A DNA stretch of 64,000 bases from Nitrosarchaeum sp. (GTDB lineage: Archaea; Thermoproteota; Nitrososphaeria; Nitrososphaerales; Nitrosopumilaceae). Position 1 is the stretch's first letter. Each line of letters begins with the position of its first letter. Below the pieces are notes generated by a model, which ran no database searches, was not told the origin of the DNA, and was given only the letters and a program-made list of their open reading frames with translations. The stretch covers positions 1-64,000 of the forward strand of contig JAIOOR010000007.1 of assembly GCA_021414365.1 (NCBI GenBank), given 5' to 3'. Of the stretch, positions 1 through 7,237 are shown in pieces. A program made the translations under genes and the position numbers.

Positions 1-141
1 GACTTGCCTATCATCCAGCAGACAAAACATTTGGTAGCTTTAGTGGTGTTGCTATGACAGTTGATGGATCCGTTGCCCAAACTCAAACATATCAGGCACC
101 TCCTCCACCAAAACCAAGTAGAGGCACATTGCCTAAAGGAT
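1..141 (+). repeat. Direct repeat, copy 1 (identical to 807-947)
   Basis: At least 141 bp identical to 807-947 at an offset of 806 bp. Identity stops exactly where the LPKGF phenylalanine codon begins to differ (TTC here, TAG in copy 2). The left boundary is cut by the window edge. Confidence 0.9.
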
Positions 142-146
142 TCTAA
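1..146 (+). CDS. 3' end of an LPKGF-motif protein (partial)
   Basis: The open frame enters from the left edge and ends at TAA 144-146, giving a tail that finishes PSRGTLPKGF. Bases 1-141 are identical to 807-947 in the next gene, so this is the end of a near-identical tandem paralogue. The tail has a PPPPKP stretch before the LPKGF end. I do not recognise the family; function unknown. Confidence 0.7.
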   Translation, partial: LAYHPADKTFGSFSGVAMTVDGSVAQTQTYQAPPPPKPSRGTLPKGF

Positions 147-361
147 TTCAATTATTCTTTTATTTTATATTTTCAGTATTTTTGATCAATACTGTGTTTG
201 ATTCTTTTGGTTGATATTTTCTATCCAATTTTACCTGTATTTGTAAAATCTTTTAAAATATGTGAAATTTTTACATATTGTGATCGATTTTAGGATAAAT
301 TTTAATTAAGAATTTTGCCTGATCAAAATGTAAATAAACAATGTGATATTTACTGAAAGGA

Positions 362-949
362 ATGGCAACTAAAAAGCAAACAAAACAAGATCTTGAAGAC
401 AAGATTGCAGAATTAGAAGCTAAATTGAATACATTGGCAACACAACTTGAAGCCAAACCAGCTGAAGTAAAACCAGCTCCGGCAAAACCAGCTGAAGTAA
501 AACCAAAAGGCACATTGCCAAAAGGATTTGAAACAAAACCAGCAGATGCACCAAAACCATCTGAGACAAATGCACAACTACCATCTACTATACAATCAGC
601 ATTAGAGAACGCTTATCAAAACGCCAAAATGACTGATTTTCATTGGTATAGAGCACATGTCACCGGTTATTCTCCAGCTCCAAACAGATACTTTGTAAGA
701 AGAACTGCTCCAGTAGGTAAAGTTCCAACAACAAATTGGAATGATCAAAAAGCAAAAGTTCCTGGATATACACAACCATCAAACCAGTACTTTGCAACAA
801 GACCAAGACTTGCCTATCATCCAGCAGACAAAACATTTGGTAGCTTTAGTGGTGTTGCTATGACAGTTGATGGATCCGTTGCCCAAACTCAAACATATCA
901 GGCACCTCCTCCACCAAAACCAAGTAGAGGCACATTGCCTAAAGGATAG
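362..949 (+). CDS. LPKGF-motif coiled-coil protein, probably frameshifted at 947
   Basis: 195 aa, no signal peptide. Residues 5-32 are a heptad-rich helix (QDLEDKIAELEAKLNTLATQ), followed by a Lys/Pro/Ala linker with PAEVKPKGTLPKGF, then a Tyr/Arg/Pro-rich region (HWYRAHVTGYSPAPNRYF) and a PPPPKP segment. It stops at TAG just after PSRGTLPKG, losing the Phe that completes the motif. A coding-like frame resumes at 945 with another charged helix and two more LPKGF motifs. Adding 1 nt or removing 2 nt relative to an ancestral Phe codon explains the break, so 362-1166 was probably one gene of about 270 aa. The start ATG is preceded by GAAAGG. No known family recognised. Confidence 0.6.
   Translation: MATKKQTKQDLEDKIAELEAKLNTLATQLEAKPAEVKPAPAKPAEVKPKGTLPKGFETKPADAPKPSETNAQLPSTIQSALENAYQNAKMTDFHWYRAHVTGYSPAPNRYFVRRTAPVGKVPTTNWNDQKAKVPGYTQPSNQYFATRPRLAYHPADKTFGSFSGVAMTVDGSVAQTQTYQAPPPPKPSRGTLPKG
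807..947 (+). repeat. Direct repeat, copy 2 (identical to 1-141)
   Basis: Second copy of the 141-bp identical block. Its right end coincides with the reading-frame break at 947, which suggests unequal recombination or gene conversion between tandem LPKGF genes, or a mis-assembly of them. Confidence 0.9.
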
Positions 950-1166
950 AAAAGAACAGCTAGCAGAATATGAAAGAGATTACTTGCAAAGAATCGAGCA
1001 ACAAAGAATAGAAGAAGAACAATCCTATCAACAAGCTGTTGAAGAAGAAGTGCAAACTAGAGCAAATGTAACTCATAGAGCTTTACCAAAAGGGTTTGAA
1101 CCAACACCATCTCCTGCAAAACCAGCTGAAGTAAAACCAAAAGGCACATTGCCAAAAGGATTTTAA
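945..1166 (+). pseudogene. Out-of-frame C-terminal part of the LPKGF protein
   Basis: From 945 the frame reads DRKEQLAEYERDYLQRIEQQ, a strongly charged Gln/Glu/Arg helix, then RALPKGFEPTPSPAK and a final PAEVKPKGTLPKGF before TAA. The end duplicates the block at about 482-529 almost base for base. No good start codon lies at the beginning of the coding-like part, so it is best read as the continuation of the 362 gene after a frameshift. Confidence 0.55.
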
Positions 1167-1200
1167 TTTTTTTAATCCTTTTTCTTAACTCTTTTTTAAT

Positions 1201-1659
1201 TTATTTTAAAAAATCATCCAAGATTTCTTTTGAATGTCCTGCAGGTTTTACTTTGGAGTATATTTTGAAAATTTTTCCTTTCTCGTTAACTAGAAAAGTG
1301 CTTCTATTAACTCCCATATACTCTCTTCCCATGAACTGTTTTTTACCCCAAACTCCAAATTGCTTTGATGCCGACTTGTCTACATCTGCAAGAAGTGGAT
1401 ACTTGATTCCCATTTTATCACAAAATTTTTTGTGGGACTCTACATCATCGGGGCTAATGCCAATTATTTCAATTCCTTCTTTTTGAAATTTTTTGTAATC
1501 TTTGGAAAATTCGTCTGCTTCTATGGTACAACCTGGTGTGAAGTCTTTTGGATAAAAGTAAATGACATGCTTTTTTCCTTTAAAATCACTTGATTTTACA
1601 TTATTGCCCTCTGAATCCTTTAACTCAAATTTTGGGACTGATTCTCCTTCTGTTATCAT
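1201..1659 (-). CDS. bcp: Peroxiredoxin, PrxQ/Bcp family
   Basis: 152 aa, full length for PrxQ/Bcp thiol peroxidases, which reduce H2O2 and organic peroxides using thioredoxin-like donors in the cytoplasm. The peroxidatic Cys44 lies in DFTPGCTIEADEF. The resolving Cys found five residues later in E. coli Bcp is Asp49 here. Instead Cys80 (KKFCDKMG) sits 36 residues downstream, the spacing of the alpha-3 type PrxQ, so an intramolecular Cys44-Cys80 disulfide is likely. Divergent from the aquaporin, sharing the 1660-1757 promoter region. Enzyme class is certain from the motifs; the disulfide partner is inferred from spacing. Confidence 0.93.
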   Translation of the reverse strand: MITEGESVPKFELKDSEGNNVKSSDFKGKKHVIYFYPKDFTPGCTIEADEFSKDYKKFQKEGIEIIGISPDDVESHKKFCDKMGIKYPLLADVDKSASKQFGVWGKKQFMGREYMGVNRSTFLVNEKGKIFKIYSKVKPAGHSKEILDDFLK

Positions 1660-1701
1660 GATATTTCATTTATTGTTCCATAATTAATTACTTTAACTTC
1701 A

Positions 1702-1720
1702 GGAGTATTGTATCCACTCC
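1702..1720. promoter_or_regulatory. Inverted repeat upstream of the aquaporin TATA box
   Basis: GGAGT-N9-ACTCC lies directly before the TATA-like TTTATAT (about 1727-1733) that serves the ATG at 1758. Its position next to the BRE/TATA region suits a regulator site, but the arms are only 5 bp. Confidence 0.3.
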
Positions 1721-1757
1721 GAATCTTTTATATGGAAATTGAATTGGATTTTGCTTG

Positions 1758-2462
1758 ATGGTAAATACAAGAGCATATCTTGCAGAGGGAATCGCAACAT
1801 ATGGTTTGGTATTTTTTGGACCTCTTTCAGTAATTCTAGCAATTGCATCATTTGGTGAATCATTAACCACTCAGTCTGTATTCTTTATAGCGATTGGACA
1901 CGGTGCAGCTATCGGTTTAATGGTGTATGCATTTGGTCACATATCAGGTGCTCACATCAACCCAGCAGTCACGATTCCTATGATGATTACAAGAAAGATT
2001 GGAATTGTAGATGGAGTTGGTTATATTATTTCACAATTAATTGGTGCAGTTGCAGCAGCTGCTACACTAAAAGCAATTCTTCCAGAATTGGGTGCCAAAG
2101 TAAACTTTGGAACTCAAAGAGGCCCAAGTGATCTAATTAATCATAGTATTGGATCTGGATTTGCAGTAGAAACAGTATTGACATTTTTCTTAGTAACTGT
2201 AGTGTTTATGACTGCCGTTCACAAAAAGGCATCTCCTGGATTACATGGATTGTCCATTGGTGGCATTATCTTTTTGATACATCTAGTGGGTGTTCCATTA
2301 ACTGGCGCATCCGTAAATCCTGCAAGAACATTCGGTCCTGCATTAATCTCTGGATTCTGGGAATTTCACTGGATGTATTGGGCAGCACCAATTCTAGGTG
2401 GAATAATTGCCGGTTTGATAATGAATTATGTCTTTGTCAACAAGGCAGAAAAGGAAGCATAG
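1758..2462 (+). CDS. Aquaporin / glycerol facilitator (MIP family)
   Basis: 234 aa with six hydrophobic segments and the two pore-forming half-helices: NPA at 68-70 (SGAHINPAVT) and NPA at 187-189 (TGASVNPARTFGPA). Both NPA boxes are intact, so it should be a functional channel for water and possibly small neutral solutes such as glycerol, ammonia or CO2; selectivity cannot be read here. ATG 1758 is preferred over TTG 1755 because TTTATAT at 1727-1733 predicts a leaderless start. It is unlinked to a glycerol kinase. Confidence 0.93.
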   Translation: MVNTRAYLAEGIATYGLVFFGPLSVILAIASFGESLTTQSVFFIAIGHGAAIGLMVYAFGHISGAHINPAVTIPMMITRKIGIVDGVGYIISQLIGAVAAAATLKAILPELGAKVNFGTQRGPSDLINHSIGSGFAVETVLTFFLVTVVFMTAVHKKASPGLHGLSIGGIIFLIHLVGVPLTGASVNPARTFGPALISGFWEFHWMYWAAPILGGIIAGLIMNYVFVNKAEKEA

Positions 2463-2620
2463 TCTTTTACATTAATTTTAAAATGTTAATTTGAAAATTC
2501 ATTTTTGTAAAAAATTATTATTGCGTTGTTGTTTTTTAAAATTAATAACATCCACTCAAAGCAGAAATGAATTGTTAAATCGCAATCCAAATTAAGCCTA
2601 AACCCATTAATTATTTCGTT

Positions 2621-2695
2621 GGACTCGTTGCATAGCTTGGATAGTGCGAACGCTTGCGGAGCGTTAGGTCGTCGGTTCAAATCCGACCGAGCCCG
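2621..2695 (+). tRNA. tRNA-Arg(GCG)
   Basis: Full cloverleaf: acceptor 2621-2627/2688-2694, D stem GCAT/GTGC, anticodon stem AACGC/GCGTT with loop TTGCGGA (anticodon GCG, codons CGC/CGU), T arm GTCGG-TTCAAAT-CCGAC, discriminator G2695. CCA is not encoded and there is no intron. One oddity is an A-C mismatch at acceptor pair 3-70 (A2623, C2692). Confidence 0.9.
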
Positions 2696-2731
2696 CTTTA
2701 CTTAAATCTAATAATGTGCTAGAAAACTAAA

Positions 2732-3709
2732 ATGAAAAACCCTTTGAAAATCTCACATGCTATTTTGTTGTCTTTATTAGTGGTTTTGGTGTCTTCTCTT
2801 TTCATTCCAATATCAATTAATGCAGAAATTACACCATTAAAACAACTAAAACAAGGAATTAGTCCAGATAAAATTACATGCACCAAAGGACTACAACTTG
2901 TACTAAAACAAACAACGGGTATGCCTTACTGTATCAAAGAGTATAGTATTGAGAAATTAATTCAACGAGGTTGGGCAATTCATTTCTTATCTGATTACTC
3001 TGACGGAAATAATAATTCTAAAATCTTTAAAATTGGAAAGTACGAAGTGCAAACTGAAAGTGTACAATATTCTGACATATCAATTGGTTTTTTGGCAAGA
3101 CCTGTATTTGAAGAATCTTTTCCAGGTGTAATTATGATTCATGAGTGGTGGGGATTAAATGAAAATATCAAAGAGATGGCTAAAAAGTTGGCATCACATG
3201 GTTATGTTGTACTTGCTGTTGATCTTTATGGTGGACAAGTAGCTACAACTTCTGATGAAGCAAGAAATCTTATGATGTCATTTGATAAAAATGGTGGAAT
3301 AAAAAATATGAATTCTGCAGTATCTTATCTTGAAGACCATTACTCTCCCGTAAAAATTGGTTCTTTAGGTTGGTGTTTTGGCGGTGGTCAATCTCTTAAT
3401 CTTGCACTAAATAACAAACTAGATGCAACTGTGATTTATTATGGAAGTCTAGTTACTGATACAAAAACCCTCTCTGCTATTACTTGGCCTGTTCTTGGAA
3501 TATTTGCAGAACTTGATAAAGGAATCACAGTTTCTACAGTTCATGATTTTGAAAATTCACTTAATCAATTAAAAATTAACAACAAAATAATTATCTATCC
3601 TGGAGTTGATCATGCTTTTGCAAATCCATCAGGTAACAGTTATGCCCCTAATGCATCACAAGATGCATGGCAAAAGACACTTGACTTTTTAAATTCTAAT
3701 CTAAAGTGA
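2732..3709 (+). CDS. Exported dienelactone hydrolase-family protein
   Basis: 325 aa. Residues 7-31 form a Sec signal peptide or anchor (LLSLLVVLVSSLF...INA). Residues 35-81 form a small domain with two Cys (ISPDKITCTKG...MPYCIKE...IQRGW) that I recall from other thaumarchaeal exported proteins. Residues 100-325 are an alpha/beta hydrolase of the dienelactone hydrolase type: Glu138 in MIHEWWG, nucleophile Cys215 in GWCFGG, Asp262 in AELDKG and His294 in GVDHAFANP. It probably hydrolyses an ester or lactone outside the membrane; substrate unknown. TATA-like ACTTAAATCTA at 2700-2710 predicts a leaderless start at ATG 2732. Confidence 0.87.
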   Translation: MKNPLKISHAILLSLLVVLVSSLFIPISINAEITPLKQLKQGISPDKITCTKGLQLVLKQTTGMPYCIKEYSIEKLIQRGWAIHFLSDYSDGNNNSKIFKIGKYEVQTESVQYSDISIGFLARPVFEESFPGVIMIHEWWGLNENIKEMAKKLASHGYVVLAVDLYGGQVATTSDEARNLMMSFDKNGGIKNMNSAVSYLEDHYSPVKIGSLGWCFGGGQSLNLALNNKLDATVIYYGSLVTDTKTLSAITWPVLGIFAELDKGITVSTVHDFENSLNQLKINNKIIIYPGVDHAFANPSGNSYAPNASQDAWQKTLDFLNSNLK

Positions 3710-3718
3710 TGTTTGTTT

Positions 3719-4144
3719 TTAGAATGTCCTTGTTTTTCTTAAAAAAATAGTGACTGCCATCATATAACATGCAGTTGCAATTACTTCTGATACCAACGAT
3801 GCGATGTAATTCTCCATTCTAATCTCAAGAAAATAATACAATGATGGCCATCTAATTGCAAGATAAATAATTTCTCCAACTCCAAATGATGAGATCATAC
3901 TGAATATCTCTTTTCGAATCAAACTTGATTTCATCTGTTTATATCTACTCTTATTGTCCAGATAAAACAAGGTTGAAAAAATTCCAAAATAAATCACATA
4001 TCCGGTAACGATTGTGATTGTTGTAGTAATTTGGTTCTCATACCCTACTAGTAATTGAGCAACGATTGCAGAAAGTGATGCTGAAACAATAAAACAAATT
4101 ATAAAATTTCTATTAATCTGCAGTAATTGCTGATTCATTTTCAT
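3719..4144 (-). CDS. Four-helix membrane protein, unknown function
   Basis: 141 aa with about four hydrophobic segments (residues 14-32, 41-61, 83-100 and 115-135) separated by a basic loop (DNKSRYKQMKSSLIRKE). The end is basic (RKTRTF). No motif recognised. Convergent with the hydrolase; its start faces tag, with a short shared promoter region at 4145-4198. Confidence 0.75.
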   Translation of the reverse strand: MKMNQQLLQINRNFIICFIVSASLSAIVAQLLVGYENQITTTITIVTGYVIYFGIFSTLFYLDNKSRYKQMKSSLIRKEIFSMISSFGVGEIIYLAIRWPSLYYFLEIRMENYIASLVSEVIATACYMMAVTIFLRKTRTF

Positions 4145-4198
4145 ATTTCATCTTAAATCTAGTAACTATTATTTTATGTTAAATCATCTAATATTATT

Positions 4199-4753
4199 AT
4201 GAAGACCAGATGCAGTTGGGCAAAAGATGAACTAAATATCGTATATCATGATGAAGAATGGGGAAATCCACAACATGACGACCAAAAATTATTTGAATTT
4301 ATTATTCTTGAAGGTGCACAGGCAGGACTGACTTGGTCTACCATACTTAAACGACGAGAAGGCTACAGAAAGGCTTTTTCTAATTTTGTTCCTCTTAAAG
4401 TTTCAAAATATACCTCAAAACATGTTGAAAAATTACTAGATAATTCAGAAATAATTAGAAATAGATTAAAAATTAATTCTGCAATAAATAATGCAAAACA
4501 GTTTTTGAAAATTCAAAAAGAATTTGGTTCATTTGATAACTATGTTTGGAGTTTTGTAAATCATAAACCCATAAAAAATAATTTCAAAAAACTCTCTGAT
4601 GTACCTGCATCTTCTCCTATTTCTGAAAAAATGAGCAAAGATCTAAAAAGTCACGGATTTAGTTTTGTAGGTCCTACAATTTGTTATGCTTTCATGCAAG
4701 CAATTGGAATGGTAAACGATCACACTTCTGACTGTTTTAAATGTAAAAAATAA
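4199..4753 (+). CDS. tag: DNA-3-methyladenine glycosylase I
   Basis: 184 aa, full length. Base-excision repair enzyme removing 3-methyladenine. The Tag zinc site is visible as Cys5 and His17 at the N-terminus (RCSWAK, VYHDEEWG) plus His and Cys in VNDHTSDCFKC at the C-terminus. The catalytic-pocket Glu lies in FIILEGAQAGLTW. Family assignment is firm. Convergent with the next gene, with 2 nt between stops. Confidence 0.95.
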   Translation: MKTRCSWAKDELNIVYHDEEWGNPQHDDQKLFEFIILEGAQAGLTWSTILKRREGYRKAFSNFVPLKVSKYTSKHVEKLLDNSEIIRNRLKINSAINNAKQFLKIQKEFGSFDNYVWSFVNHKPIKNNFKKLSDVPASSPISEKMSKDLKSHGFSFVGPTICYAFMQAIGMVNDHTSDCFKCKK

Positions 4754-4755
4754 TC

Positions 4756-5064
4756 TTATTTTGCATTTGTGAATTTTTTGATTGTTTCAGAATATAGATT
4801 CATTGGAACAATTTTGACTGTACTAATGGATGAAATTCCAACATCGATGCATAATTTTTCTATATCATGTGCATGAACTGCGTCAATAACTATAATCCAT
4901 TCATGTTCTAAAACAGACATATAAAATTCTACAATTTTATTTATGTTGTATTTCTTCATTTCAGTATCCATCTTAGTTTTAAGACTCATGAAAATTTGCT
5001 TACTGTTTTCATTGTTTAGAGGACACAATTCTGGACTATGTATGGCAAATACTCCAAAAAGCAT
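4756..5064 (-). CDS. Small alpha/beta protein, unknown function
   Basis: 102 aa. Strand-helix-strand pattern (MLFGVFAIHSPELC, EHEWIIVIDAVHAHDIEKLC, STVKIVPMNL) resembles small dimeric alpha/beta-barrel (ferredoxin-like) proteins, but no family is recognised. Three Cys are scattered. Its start faces the ferritin gene across a 155-bp divergent promoter region (5065-5219). Confidence 0.7.
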   Translation of the reverse strand: MLFGVFAIHSPELCPLNNENSKQIFMSLKTKMDTEMKKYNINKIVEFYMSVLEHEWIIVIDAVHAHDIEKLCIDVGISSISTVKIVPMNLYSETIKKFTNAK

Positions 5065-5219
5065 GAAGATATTATTATTTTCCGATATTTATCTGATGTC
5101 TTTTTTTATTTACAATGTAATTGTTTTCATTCCAATTATTTTTACAAAAACCGTGACTCTATGATTATGGTTTTTAGCAAGTTTTTTTAATGGAGTGTTA
5201 CATCATAATCTTAGAATCT

Positions 5220-5717
5220 ATGAAAATTTCTAAAAACATGCAAACTGCATTAAACAATCAAATTGTACTTGAAGCAAACGCCTCAAACAGCTATATGGCA
5301 ATGGCATCTTGGTGTCAAGTTACAGGATATGATGGTAGTGCTAGTTTCTTTTATGCTCAGTCTAATGAAGAACGAGAACACATGTTAAAAATTATTCATT
5401 ATCTAAATAATTTGGGAATTCCTGCGGTTATCCCGGCAACAAAATTACCTGCATCTAGTTTCAAATCTCTTGAATCAATTCTAAAAATTGCTCTGAACAA
5501 CGAACAAATTGTTACTACTGCAATTCATAAGATGGTTGAAATTGCTCAAAAAGATAAGGATTATTCCACATCTGCATTTTTGGGATGGTTTGTCAATGAG
5601 CAAGTGCAAGAAGAGACAAAGTTTGAAACCTTAATTCAAAAATTTGATCTAATTGGAAGAGATAAACTTGCAATAAACGAAATTGATAAAATTCTAGCAT
5701 CATCTAAATCTGATTAA
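5220..5717 (+). CDS. ftn: Ferritin, non-haem FtnA type
   Basis: 165 aa four-helix ferritin that oxidises and stores iron in a 24-subunit shell. Ferroxidase-site residues are in place: Glu18 (helix A), Glu51 and His54 (SNEEREHML), Glu95 (ALNNEQIV), and Glu127 with Gln130/Glu131 (VNEQVQEETKF). ATG 5220 gives the standard FtnA N-terminus (MKISKNMQTALNNQ); an upstream TTG at 5190 would add ten atypical residues. The T-rich TATA-like stretch TTTTTTTAATGG at 5182-5193 lies about 30 bp before it. Confidence 0.94.
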   Translation: MKISKNMQTALNNQIVLEANASNSYMAMASWCQVTGYDGSASFFYAQSNEEREHMLKIIHYLNNLGIPAVIPATKLPASSFKSLESILKIALNNEQIVTTAIHKMVEIAQKDKDYSTSAFLGWFVNEQVQEETKFETLIQKFDLIGRDKLAINEIDKILASSKSD

Positions 5718-5743
5718 GTTATTTTCTAAAATCATTAATACTG

Positions 5744-5760
5744 GATATCTTTTTGATATC
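5744..5760. promoter_or_regulatory. GATATC-T5-GATATC inverted repeat before the 5763 gene
   Basis: A 17-bp hairpin-capable repeat ends two bases before the start codon at 5763, over the expected transcription start (TATA-like CTAAAATCATTAAT at 5727-5739). It could be an operator or the 3' hairpin of the ferritin transcript. Confidence 0.4.
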
Positions 5761-5762
5761 TC

Positions 5763-6098
5763 ATGACAGTTACAGTTACAAAAATACCTGGTGGAATAAC
5801 TCAATTATTTAATACTGAAACAGGTAGAGTGACATACAAATGTAAAGCCGAATCTGGTTACATGCTAATTGAAGCATTTGAAGGAATTGTACAATTTAAT
5901 CAAAAAGGTGCAATGGCTACCGTCACTGGTCATTTAACATCACTTGATTCCTGCACTGTACTCAAAGAAAACGATCCTGGTTACGAAAAAGCATTAATTG
6001 CAATAATTCTTGCACAAAAAGAATTTGCTCAGCACAAATCTGAAGTATATCAAAAAGAAATTCAAGACTTAGAAAAAAAATTATCTAGTCTCAAGTGA
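5763..6098 (+). CDS. Conserved-looking small protein, unknown function
   Basis: 111 aa. N-terminal half predicted beta (TVTVTKIPGGITQLF, VTYKCKAESGYMLIEAFEG), C-terminal 35 residues an amphipathic or coiled-coil helix (HKSEVYQKEIQDLEKKLSSL). Cytoplasmic. No domain recognised. It follows ferritin by 45 nt on the same strand but appears to have its own promoter. Confidence 0.75.
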   Translation: MTVTVTKIPGGITQLFNTETGRVTYKCKAESGYMLIEAFEGIVQFNQKGAMATVTGHLTSLDSCTVLKENDPGYEKALIAIILAQKEFAQHKSEVYQKEIQDLEKKLSSLK

Positions 6099-6182
6099 AT
6101 GCCATTACCGTAGATGTATTGTATGATTTTGCTTAATCTATTTTGTATTGGTGCCAAGAACCCATTTTTCTTTGATTCTTGT

Positions 6183-6299
6183 TTATTTTTTTCCTTGATA
6201 CTTTTCACATTTACATCCTTTTACAAGACATCTGCCATTTCCCTCATAGTGAATTGAATTATCGTGATAACATCCAATCTTCTTATTATTGCAATTCAT
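6183..6299 (-). CDS. 38-aa Cys/His-rich microprotein
   Basis: ATG 6297-6299 to TAA 6183-6185. Reads MNCNNKKIGCYHDNSIHY, then EGNGRCLVKGCKCEKYQGKK. Five Cys (3, 10, 24, 29, 31) and two His (12, 17) in 38 residues suggest a single zinc-binding knuckle. It is the only gene-like frame in the 6099-6355 gap. Function unknown. Confidence 0.6.
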   Translation of the reverse strand: MNCNNKKIGCYHDNSIHYEGNGRCLVKGCKCEKYQGKK

Positions 6300-6364
6300 A
6301 ATACCTCTCTATTTTGAACTTGATTATAGACAATTATAATTATACATGAGGCATATTGCATGCA

Positions 6365-6514
6365 TTGACTAATATCAAGAATATAGGGCGTTTTTTTCTT
6401 TTTATTATAGGGGGAATAATTGCAATTATTGTTGGCTCTTTTATGATTCGTGGAACTATGCATTTATGGGATAAACCTAATTCTGAAAAAAAGCATGACA
6501 AAAATAATGACTAA
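6365..6514 (+). CDS. 49-aa single-pass membrane microprotein
   Basis: From TTG 6365 the frame encodes LTNIKNIGRFF, one hydrophobic helix (LFIIGGIIAIIVGSFMI), then a polar Lys/Asp tail ending KKHDKNND at TAA 6512-6514. TATA-like TTATAATTA at about 6334-6342 supports a leaderless start near 6356-6365; TTG 6356 is an alternative. Unknown function. Confidence 0.45.
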   Translation: MTNIKNIGRFFLFIIGGIIAIIVGSFMIRGTMHLWDKPNSEKKHDKNND

Positions 6515-6543
6515 AAAATAAGTATCTCTGACTGATTTTACAC

Positions 6544-6843
6544 ATGCTGCATGATTCATCCATACGAAAATCAATTGATGATTATGTTAAACTACGAATA
6601 AGGGACATACCTTCTGAAATCCATCAAACTTTTCCCAATGTCAAAAAAATTTGGAAATGTGAAAACCAAGTGGACTTTCTTTATGGATATTATGTGGGTA
6701 AGATTGAGGAAGGTACTTTACATTATCTTCTCAAAGCAACACGTGCATCTTCAAGTGGATTTGTTGATGTTTTTGAAATTCGGGGAGTTATTGAAACATA
6801 CCGAACAGATCTAAAAAATTCAATTGAAAAAGCACTTACTTAG
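6544..6843 (+). CDS. Small protein, unknown function
   Basis: 99 aa, mixed alpha/beta. A central strand pair (VDFLYGYYVGKIEEGTLHYLLKA) and a Ser-rich turn precede a C-terminal helix. No Cys pair, membrane segment or recognised domain. 29 nt after the 6365 microprotein on the same strand. Confidence 0.7.
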   Translation: MLHDSSIRKSIDDYVKLRIRDIPSEIHQTFPNVKKIWKCENQVDFLYGYYVGKIEEGTLHYLLKATRASSSGFVDVFEIRGVIETYRTDLKNSIEKALT

Positions 6844-6877
6844 TGAAGTAGAAATACTGCTTTGATGTATTGATAAT

Positions 6878-7051
6878 ATGGTTGGACCTCAAGACGGTGG
6901 ATTTGGTTTTGATCAATCAAAAAAATACACCCGTGTCGATAATATTGATCAGGTGTGTGTTCAATGCCAAGCTGGCCAACACAAAAAATGTCTAGTAAAA
7001 TTAAAACAACAGGATAATTGTGAATGTGAACACTGTTTAATCTATGGATAA
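6878..7051 (+). CDS. 57-aa Cys-rich zinc-knuckle-like protein
   Basis: ATG 6878 to TAA 7049-7051. Begins MVGPQDGGFGFDQSKKYTR and contains CVQCQAGQHKKC then CECEHCLIYG: six Cys and one His arranged as C-x2-C-x5-H-x2-C and C-x-C-x2-C, a likely zinc-binding fold. No enzymatic motif. Third microprotein of the plus-strand run 6365-7201. Confidence 0.65.
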   Translation: MVGPQDGGFGFDQSKKYTRVDNIDQVCVQCQAGQHKKCLVKLKQQDNCECEHCLIYG

Positions 7052-7102
7052 TTTTTTCACGATTAAGTAGATTCAATAACCTGTTTTTTGAATTCATGAA
7101 TA

Positions 7103-7201
7103 ATGTCTAAAATTAAGATGATTGCTACTTGGGTTGGTATTATTGGTGGCGGTATTGCCTTTTTCTTTTTCTCACTCTATCTTGTAGATTTTATGCGTTA
7201 A
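7103..7201 (+). CDS. 32-aa single-pass membrane microprotein
   Basis: ATG 7103 to TAA 7199-7201. Begins MSKIKMIATWVG, followed by one hydrophobic helix (IIGGGIAFFFFSLYLV) and the tail DFMR. Basic N-terminus and short tail fit an in-out single-pass peptide such as a small respiratory-complex subunit, but no specific family is recognised. Confidence 0.55.
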   Translation: MSKIKMIATWVGIIGGGIAFFFFSLYLVDFMR

Positions 7202-7237
7202 ATCTGAAAATTAAATATTATTTAATTATAGTTTGTA

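Noticed and set aside
867-947. ATG 867 as the true start of a 99-aa protein
   Set aside because: The stretch 867-944 is an out-of-frame reading of a well-supported coding region and gives atypical His/Pro/Leu sequence.
2496-2573. 9-bp inverted repeat AATTCATTT / AAATGAATT after the aquaporin
   Set aside because: Arms are purely AT-rich with one C/G each and 60 nt apart; expected by chance in this composition.
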